From the NCBI GenBank assembly GCA_002937555.1, contig PTKB01000067.1, positions 1 to 10,767 on the forward strand: a stretch of 10,767 bases of DNA, read 5' to 3'. Position 1 is the first letter of the stretch. Each line of letters opens with the position of its first letter. The position numbers were made by a program, and so were the translations under genes. A model generated the notes under the pieces. That model had not been told where the DNA came from. It worked only from the letters and a program-made list of their open reading frames with translations, and did not search any database. Of this stretch, positions 5,362 through 10,767 are shown one piece after another. This stretch comes from Alphaproteobacteria bacterium MarineAlpha10_Bin2. GTDB taxonomy: Bacteria > Pseudomonadota > Alphaproteobacteria > UBA828.

Positions 5362-6438
5362 TTGCAGGATTTGGAAGCGCTCAAAGCGGAAATTCTCGCT
5401 TCGTTCGAGGCGGCGTCCGATGTGGCGGCGCTCGATGCCGCGCGCGTTGCCGCGCTCGGCAAGAAAGGCGCTTTGACCGAGCGCATGAAGGGCCTTGGCG
5501 GGCTCGACCCCGATGCGCGCAAAGCGGCCGGCCAGGCGCTTAACCGTCTCAAAGGCGAATTGACCGAAGCGCTCGATGCACGCCGCGCCGAGCTTGAAGG
5601 CGGCGCTTTGGATGTCCGCCTCGGCTCCGAACAGGTCGATATCACGCTCCCGGTCCGCCCCGAGGTGCAAGGCCGTATCCACCCAATTAGCCAGGTGCTC
5701 GACGAAATGGCTGCGATCTTCGGCGATATGGGCTTTTCCATCGTCGAAGGGCCGGACATCGAGGATGATTTCCATAATTTCACCGCCCTCAACATCCCGC
5801 CCGAGCATCCCGCCCGGCAGATGCACGACACCTTCTATTTCCCCGAGCGCGACGACGGTTCGCGGCTGCTTCTCCGCACCCACACGTCTCCGGTGCAGAT
5901 TCGCACCATGAAGTCGGGCGCGCCGCCATACCGCATCATCGCGCCGGGCCGCACCTATCGCTGCGATTCCGATATTACCCACGCGCCGATGTTCCATCAG
6001 ATCGAGGGGCTGGTGGTCGACGAGCACACCCATATGGGCCATCTCAAGGGCTGCCTGATCGATTTCGCCAAGGCCTTCTTCGAGGTCGCCAATCTGCCGG
6101 TGCGTTTCCGCCCGAGCTATTTTCCGTTCACCGAACCCTCGGCGGAAATGGATATCGGCTGCGCCCGCGAAGGCGGCGTGTTGCGCATCGGCGAAGGCGC
6201 CGACTGGATGGAGATCCTCGGCTGCGGCATGGTCAATCCCCGGGTGCTCGATATGGCCGGCGTCGATTCGTCGCGCTATCAGGGCTTCGCCTTCGGTCTC
6301 GGCGTCGAACGTTCGGCGATGCTGAAATACGGCATACCCGATCTCCGGACGTTCTATGACGCCGATGCGCGCTGGCTCCGCCATTACGGCTTCGCCGCCG
6401 GCGACGTGCCGAGCCTGGTGGGCGGCCTCACGCGATGA
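5362..6438 (+). CDS. pheS: Phenylalanyl-tRNA synthetase alpha subunit (TTG start)
   Basis: The 358-residue catalytic subunit of the alpha2-beta2 class II enzyme that charges tRNA-Phe with phenylalanine. An N-terminal coiled-coil arm that contacts tRNA (about 1-85, with ALGKKGALTERM) is followed by the catalytic domain. Motif 1 lies near 121-140 (GDMGFSIVEGPDIEDDFHNF), motif 2 near 197-217 (RTYRCDSDITHAPMFHQIEG) and motif 3 near 308-321 (GFAFGLGVERSAML). HDTFYF (155-160) and RPSYFPFTEPSAE (250-262) are also characteristic. The TTG at 5362 is chosen because it gives the full coiled-coil N terminus and is preceded at 8 nt by GAGG; there is no ATG nearby. About 12 residues extend past the usual RWLRHYGF end. 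It lies 46 nt after rplT with no Phe-rich leader peptide of the E. coli pheM kind, and it overlaps pheT by 4 bp. Confidence 0.97.
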   Translation: MQDLEALKAEILASFEAASDVAALDAARVAALGKKGALTERMKGLGGLDPDARKAAGQALNRLKGELTEALDARRAELEGGALDVRLGSEQVDITLPVRPEVQGRIHPISQVLDEMAAIFGDMGFSIVEGPDIEDDFHNFTALNIPPEHPARQMHDTFYFPERDDGSRLLLRTHTSPVQIRTMKSGAPPYRIIAPGRTYRCDSDITHAPMFHQIEGLVVDEHTHMGHLKGCLIDFAKAFFEVANLPVRFRPSYFPFTEPSAEMDIGCAREGGVLRIGEGADWMEILGCGMVNPRVLDMAGVDSSRYQGFAFGLGVERSAMLKYGIPDLRTFYDADARWLRHYGFAAGDVPSLVGGLTR

Positions 6439-8843
6439 AGTTCACCCTCTCCTGGCTCAAAACATATTTAGAGACCGACGAATCGCTTGAGGCGCTGAGC
6501 GCGGGCATGACCGCCATCGGCCTCGAAGTCGAGAGCGTCGAGGACCCGGCCGAGAAGCTGGCGCCGTTCACCATCGCCCATGTCGTCGAAGCGGCGCCCC
6601 ATCCCAACGCCGACAAACTGCGGCTCTGCACCGTCGATACCGGCGCCGGGCAGGTGCAGGTGGTGTGCGGCGCGCCCAACGCACGGACCGGCATGAAAGG
6701 CGTATTCGCCGCCAGCGGCAGCACCATTCCGGGCACCGGTCTGAAACTGAAGCCGACCAAGATTCGCGGTGTTTCGAGCAACGGCATGCTCTGTTCCGAG
6801 CGCGAGATGGGGATCAGCGACGAGCACGAGGGCATTATCGATCTGCCCGAGGACGCGCCCGTGGGCGAGCCCTTCGCCGCCTACATGGGCCTCGACGATC
6901 CGTTGTTCGATATCGCCGTCACCCCCAACCGGGCCGATTGTCTCGGCGTCTACGGCATCGCCCGCGATCTCGCCGCCGCCGGTTTGGGGCAGCTCAAGGC
7001 GCCCGATCTGACGGCGGTTCCCGGCGCCTTCAAGAGCCCGCTCGATGTCCGTCTCGACTTCGCGCCCGGGGCAGAAGACGCCTGTCCGCTGTTCGTCGGG
7101 CGCTATATCCGCGGCGTCATAAACGGCCCGAGCCCGAAATGGATGCAGGACCGTCTGCTCTCCGTCGACCTCCGGCCGATATCGGCGCTGGTCGACATGA
7201 CCAATTTCGTCACCCTCGATCTTAACCGCCCGGTGCATGTGTTCGATGCCGACAAGGTCTCCGGCGATCATCTGTGGCTGCGCACCGGTTGCGCCGGCGC
7301 CAAGTTCCAGGCGTTGAACGGCAAGGAATACGAGCTCGATGACGAGATGACGGCGATCGGAGACGGTGCCGGCGTGCAGAGTCTGGCCGGCGTGATGGGC
7401 GGCGAGGCGACCGGCTGCACCGGCGAGACCGTCAACGTGTTTATCGAGATCGCGCTCTTTGATCCGGTGCGCACGGCCGCCACCGGGCGCAAGCTCAATC
7501 TCGAATCCGACGCCCGCCACCGCTTCGAGCGCGGCGTCGACCCGGCGTTTGCCGAGCCCGGCATGGAAGTCGCGACGCGCCTCGTGCTGGAGATGTGCGG
7601 CGGCGAGGCGAGCGCGATGGTGATTGCCGGCCAGGCGCCCGAATGGCGGCGCGAAGTCACCTTCCGCCCGTCCCGCGTCCACAGCCTGGGCGGCGTCGAT
7701 TTGAGCGAAATGGTCTGCGAGGAAATTCTCGGCAACCTCGGCTTCGATTCGTACGAAGTCGGCTCCGATCATTTGGCGGTCGAGCCGCCGTCCTGGCGCG
7801 GCGACATCGTCGGCGAGGCCGATTTGGTCGAGGAGGTGCTGCGCATTCACGGCTTCGACAATATCCCCGCCGTTTCGCTGCCGCCCCTGAAAGCCCGCGC
7901 CGGCGCTGCGATCGAACTGGCGCCGCGGCGCATGGGTTGGGCGCGCCGCGCGCTCGCCGTGCGCGGCATGTCCGAGGCGGTCACCTGGTCGTTCATGCCG
8001 CGCGCCCAAGCCGATCTATTCGGCGGCGCACTGCCGGCGCTCACCCTCGCCAATCCGATCTCGAGCGATCTCGACGTCATGCGCCCCTCGATCCTGCCCA
8101 ATCTCGCCATGGCCTGCCGCAGGAATGCCGATCGCGGATTCGCCGACATGGCGCTGTTCGAAACCGGACCGCAATATTCCGGCGACAGTGCAGCGGATCA
8201 GCACCGTGTCGTCGCCGGGATGCGTTCCGGCCAGGCGATGAGCAGAAACATGTATACCCCGGCGCGCCCCGTCGATGCTTTCGACGCCAAGGCCGATGCC
8301 CTCGCCGCCCTCGCCGCCGCCGGCGCGCCGGTCGCGAGCCTGCAAGTCAAACCCGACGCGCCCGCCTGGTACCATCCCGGGCGCTCCGGCACCCTGGCGC
8401 TCGGGCCCAATCTCCTGGGCTGTTTCGGCGAGCTCCATCCAGCGGTGCTGGCGGCGCTCGATATCGACCTGCCGCTGGCGGCTTTCGAGCTTTTCATCGA
8501 CGCCATCCCGGTGCCCAAGGAAAAGGCCGGGCGTACCCGTCCGGCGCTGACTATTTCCGATTTTCCCGCGGTCGAGCGCGATTTCGCTTTCGTCGTCGAC
8601 GCCGATGTCTCGGCCGAGCAGCTGATCCGTGCGGCGCGCGTCGTCGATAAGAAGCTGATCGCTGATGTGGCGCTGTTCGATCTCTACGAAGGCGAGGGCG
8701 TCGGCGAAGGCAAAAAATCCCTCGCCATTGCCGTCCGCCTCGAGCCCAAGGACCGCACGCTGACCGATGCCGAGATCGAGACGCTGGCGACAAAGCTGGT
8801 CGACAATGTCAAAAAGGTCACCGGCGGAGTGCTGCGCGGCTGA
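6435..8843 (+). CDS. pheT: Phenylalanyl-tRNA synthetase beta subunit
   Basis: The 802-residue beta subunit of the same alpha2-beta2 enzyme; it binds tRNA and edits tyrosine mischarged on tRNA-Phe. Domains in order: the N-terminal segment (MKFTLSWLKTYLETDE), an EMAP/OB-type tRNA-binding domain (about 43-150, PHPNADKLRLC, VVCGAPN, GMLCSERE), B3/B4 editing domain (about 218-390, with RPVHVFD, FIEIALFDP and ESDARHRFERGVDP), B5 domain (about 405-475, ending SWRGDIVGEADLVEEVLRIH), a catalytic-like domain (about 490-690) and the C-terminal ferredoxin-fold anticodon-binding domain (about 708-802, SDFPAVERDFAFVVD). Length is normal and nothing is missing. Its ATG is embedded in the pheS stop (ATGA, 6435-6438), typical coupling that keeps the subunits at equal levels. 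It is followed by a 51-nt gap before lepA. Confidence 0.98.
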   Translation: MKFTLSWLKTYLETDESLEALSAGMTAIGLEVESVEDPAEKLAPFTIAHVVEAAPHPNADKLRLCTVDTGAGQVQVVCGAPNARTGMKGVFAASGSTIPGTGLKLKPTKIRGVSSNGMLCSEREMGISDEHEGIIDLPEDAPVGEPFAAYMGLDDPLFDIAVTPNRADCLGVYGIARDLAAAGLGQLKAPDLTAVPGAFKSPLDVRLDFAPGAEDACPLFVGRYIRGVINGPSPKWMQDRLLSVDLRPISALVDMTNFVTLDLNRPVHVFDADKVSGDHLWLRTGCAGAKFQALNGKEYELDDEMTAIGDGAGVQSLAGVMGGEATGCTGETVNVFIEIALFDPVRTAATGRKLNLESDARHRFERGVDPAFAEPGMEVATRLVLEMCGGEASAMVIAGQAPEWRREVTFRPSRVHSLGGVDLSEMVCEEILGNLGFDSYEVGSDHLAVEPPSWRGDIVGEADLVEEVLRIHGFDNIPAVSLPPLKARAGAAIELAPRRMGWARRALAVRGMSEAVTWSFMPRAQADLFGGALPALTLANPISSDLDVMRPSILPNLAMACRRNADRGFADMALFETGPQYSGDSAADQHRVVAGMRSGQAMSRNMYTPARPVDAFDAKADALAALAAAGAPVASLQVKPDAPAWYHPGRSGTLALGPNLLGCFGELHPAVLAALDIDLPLAAFELFIDAIPVPKEKAGRTRPALTISDFPAVERDFAFVVDADVSAEQLIRAARVVDKKLIADVALFDLYEGEGVGEGKKSLAIAVRLEPKDRTLTDAEIETLATKLVDNVKKVTGGVLRG

Positions 8844-8849
8844 AATCCC

Positions 8850-8867
8850 CGCGTCTTCGTCGACGCG
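8850..8867 (+). promoter_or_regulatory. Small hairpin between pheT and lepA
   Basis: CGCGTC (8850-8855), loop TTCGTC, and GACGCG (8862-8867) form a perfect 6-bp GC-rich stem in the 51-nt gap. The next bases (CATTGACACTTAAG) are not a U-tract, so it is not a standard intrinsic terminator. It could be an RNA processing or stability element, or chance in GC-rich DNA. Confidence 0.3.
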
Positions 8868-8894
8868 CATTGACACTTAAGAAGCAAGACACAG

Positions 8895-10697
8895 ATGACC
8901 GATCCCGCGCATATCCGTAATTTCGCCATCATCGCCCATATCGATCATGGCAAGTCGACGTTGGCCGACCGCATGATCGAGATGTGCGGCGGTTTGCAGA
9001 AGCGCGAGATGACCAGCCAGGTGCTCGATACGATGGATATCGAGCGCGAACGCGGCATTACTATCAAGGCGCAAACCGTCCGCCTCAAGCACAAAGCCAA
9101 GGACGGCGAGACTTACACCCTCAATCTTGTCGACACGCCGGGCCATGTCGATTTTTCCTATGAGGTCAGCCGTTCGCTCGCCGCCTGCGAGGGCTCGCTG
9201 CTGGTGGTCGACGCGACGCAAGGAGTCGAGGCGCAAACTCTCGCCAATGCCTATCTTGCCGTCGATAGCGGCCATGAAATGATCCCGGTCCTCAACAAGA
9301 TCGACCTCGCCTCGGCCGAGCTTGAGCGCATCCGCCAGCAAGTCGAAGACGTGATCGGTATCGACGCCAGCGACGCGCTGCCGATATCCGCCAAGACCGG
9401 GGCCGGCGTCGAGGATGTGCTGGAAGCGCTGGTCGAGCGCTTGCCGCCACCCGAAGGCGACGCCGAGGCGCCGCTCAAAGCGCTGCTCGTCGATAGCTGG
9501 TACGACCAGTATCTCGGTGTGATGATTCTGGTGCGCGTGCGGGACGGCTTTTTGAAGAAGGGCATGCGCGTACGCATGATGGGTCTCGGCTCGCTGCATG
9601 AGATCGATCGCGTCGGCGTCTTCACGCCCAAGACCGAGCTCGTCGAGGCGTTGGGGCCGGGTGAAATCGGCTTCATCACCGCCAGCATAAAAAATATCTC
9701 CGAATGCGAAGTCGGCGACACCATCACCGAGGAGCGCCGCCCCACTGCCGAACCGCTGGTCGGATTTCAGCCCAGCGTGCCGGTCGTCTTTTGCGGCCTG
9801 TTTCCCGCCGATTCCGCGGATTTCGAGCGCCTGCGCGAGAGCCTCGCCAAGCTCAGCCTCAACGATTCGAGCTTCCATTACGAAGCCGAAACCTCCGCCG
9901 CGCTCGGCATGGGGTTCAGCTGCGGTTTTCTCGGCCTGCTGCATTTGGAGATCATCCAAGAGCGCCTGGAGCGCGAATTCGACCTCGATCTGGTGGCGAC
10001 CGCGCCGAGCGTGGTTTACCGCCTGAAAACGACGGCAGGCGAAGAGTTCGAACTGCACAATCCGGCCGATATGCCCGATCCGACCAAGATCCGCTTGATG
10101 GAGGAGCCCTGGATCAAGGCCAATATCATGGTGCCGGACGATTATCTCGGGCCGGTCCTGGCGCTTTGCGAAGAAAAGCGCGGCGAGCAGGATACGCTCA
10201 CGTATGTCGGCAACCGTGCACTCGTGACTTATCGTCTGCCGCTCAATGAAGTGGTATTCGATTTTTACGACCGGCTGAAATCCCACTCGCGCGGCTATGC
10301 CAGTTTCGACTATCAGCTCGACGGCTACCGCGAGGGCGATCTCGTAAAGGTCGGCATCCTGATCAACGGCGAGCCGGTCGATTCACTCTCGATGGTCTTG
10401 CACCGCGCCCAGGCGGAAACGCGCGGCCGCGCCTTGTGTCTTCGCCTCAAGGATCTCATCCCGCGCCAGCTCTTCAAGGTCGCCATTCAGGCGGCGATCG
10501 GCGGCAAGGTGGTGGCGCGCGAAACCGTGAGCGCGCTCAGGAAGGACGTCACCGCGAAATGCTATGGCGGCGACGTCACCCGCAAGCGCAAATTATTGGA
10601 TCGGCAAAAGCGCGGCAAAAAGCGCATGCGCCAGTTTGGCAATGTGGAAATCCCCCAGGAAGCCTTCCTCGCCGCGTTGAAAATGGGCGAAGACTAG
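8895..10697 (+). CDS. lepA: Elongation factor 4 (LepA), translational GTPase
   Basis: A 600-residue LepA/EF4, a ribosome-dependent GTPase linked to back-translocation, recovery under ionic stress and initiation or 30S assembly. The GTP-binding motifs are all present: AHIDHGKST (14-22), RERGITIK (51-58), DTPGH (80-84), NKID (134-137) and SAK (165-167). An EF-G-like beta-barrel domain (from about 190), EF-G-like domains III and V, and the LepA-only C-terminal domain (about 485-600) follow. That domain contains CYGGDVTRKRKLLDRQKRGK and ends near NVEIPQEAFLAAL. Length and ends are normal. ATG 8895 fits the family N terminus (MTDPAHIRNFAIIAHIDHGK), but the ribosome site is weak (AAGAAG about 10 nt upstream). 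It may be read from the pheT transcript, as no complete promoter is visible in the gap. It is followed within 10 nt by a probable convergent gene. Confidence 0.98.
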   Translation: MTDPAHIRNFAIIAHIDHGKSTLADRMIEMCGGLQKREMTSQVLDTMDIERERGITIKAQTVRLKHKAKDGETYTLNLVDTPGHVDFSYEVSRSLAACEGSLLVVDATQGVEAQTLANAYLAVDSGHEMIPVLNKIDLASAELERIRQQVEDVIGIDASDALPISAKTGAGVEDVLEALVERLPPPEGDAEAPLKALLVDSWYDQYLGVMILVRVRDGFLKKGMRVRMMGLGSLHEIDRVGVFTPKTELVEALGPGEIGFITASIKNISECEVGDTITEERRPTAEPLVGFQPSVPVVFCGLFPADSADFERLRESLAKLSLNDSSFHYEAETSAALGMGFSCGFLGLLHLEIIQERLEREFDLDLVATAPSVVYRLKTTAGEEFELHNPADMPDPTKIRLMEEPWIKANIMVPDDYLGPVLALCEEKRGEQDTLTYVGNRALVTYRLPLNEVVFDFYDRLKSHSRGYASFDYQLDGYREGDLVKVGILINGEPVDSLSMVLHRAQAETRGRALCLRLKDLIPRQLFKVAIQAAIGGKVVARETVSALRKDVTAKCYGGDVTRKRKLLDRQKRGKKRMRQFGNVEIPQEAFLAALKMGED

Positions 10698-10707
10698 GCC
10701 CCTCGCT

Positions 10708-10767
10708 CTAGCCGGCCCGCACCGAAACGATCCAGCACGCCGAATCCATGCGCACGCCCGTGCCGTC
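10708..10767 (-). CDS. Possible 3' end of a convergent minus-strand gene, unknown product
   Basis: On the minus strand the last 60 bases read as 19 open codons followed by TAG (complement of CTA at 10708-10710), peptide DGTGVRMDSACWIVSVRAG. In this frame 17 of 19 codons end in G or C, matching the real genes of the window. The neighbouring minus frame (peptide ending GAGRLERGA, stop inside the lepA end) shows a much weaker third-position bias. If real, it ends 10 nt from the lepA stop, tail to tail, and would be the only minus-strand gene here. The fragment is too short to assign a family, and an intergenic chance reading remains possible. Confidence 0.4.
   Translation of the reverse strand, partial: DGTGVRMDSACWIVSVRAG

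Noticed and set aside
8870..8898. TTGACA at 8870-8875 as a lepA promoter
   Set aside because: The matching -10 position (8893-8898) is AGATGA and falls on the lepA start codon, so no usable promoter is formed.
8877..10286. Long minus-strand open frame of 469 codons opposite lepA (and similar ones opposite pheT, pheS and thrS)
   Set aside because: These are mirror frames caused by GC-rich third codon positions; the plus-strand proteins carry all the family motifs and the minus-strand peptides show none.

Overview
The window reads as core-genome DNA from an alphaproteobacterium, possibly a Rhodospirillales-like lineage. It is GC-rich (about 60-65% by eye) with strongly G/C third codon positions. 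Promoters look like CTTGAC/CTTGCA-N16-17-TAnnnT, and the IF3, L20, PheRS and LepA sequences have an alphaproteobacterial flavour. The lineage is inferred from sequence character and gene order; no search was run. Apart from one short, uncertain fragment at the extreme right end, every gene is on the + strand and the region is almost fully packed.

Left end (1-1059): the last 40 codons of a probable group 1 (GT4-type) glycosyltransferase overlap by 4 bp a GT9/heptosyltransferase-like gene. This looks like the end of a lipopolysaccharide core or other cell-surface glycan operon.

Middle (1060-3667): a good sigma70-type promoter lies 7 bp after the GT9 stop and drives thrS (threonyl-tRNA synthetase). 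thrS is followed by infC (translation initiation factor IF3). infC most probably starts at a non-canonical AUC codon at 3131, 9 nt after a strong Shine-Dalgarno sequence. A dye-decolourising (DyP-type) haem peroxidase gene follows (3701-4570), sitting where infC would normally be followed by rpmI.

Right (4571-10697): a second promoter (about 4590-4618) and a leader of about 120 nt, with a hairpin and small open frames, precede rpmI (L35), rplT (L20), pheS and pheT (the two phenylalanyl-tRNA synthetase subunits). lepA (EF4) follows after a 51-nt gap with a small hairpin. The rplT-pheS junction carries a 22-bp tandem duplication that covers the rplT stop and supplies the ribosome-binding site of pheS, which starts with TTG. 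After lepA, the last 60 bases probably hold the 3' end of a convergent minus-strand gene.

Together the genes serve translation: two aminoacyl-tRNA synthetases, an initiation factor, two large-subunit proteins and a translational GTPase. The E. coli-like thrS-infC-rpmI-rplT-pheST order is interrupted only by the peroxidase. I found no mobile element, CRISPR array, rRNA/tRNA gene, toxin-antitoxin pair or defence system. The points of interest are the inserted peroxidase, the infC start, the rpmI leader and the rplT-pheS tandem duplication; I see no convincing new system.
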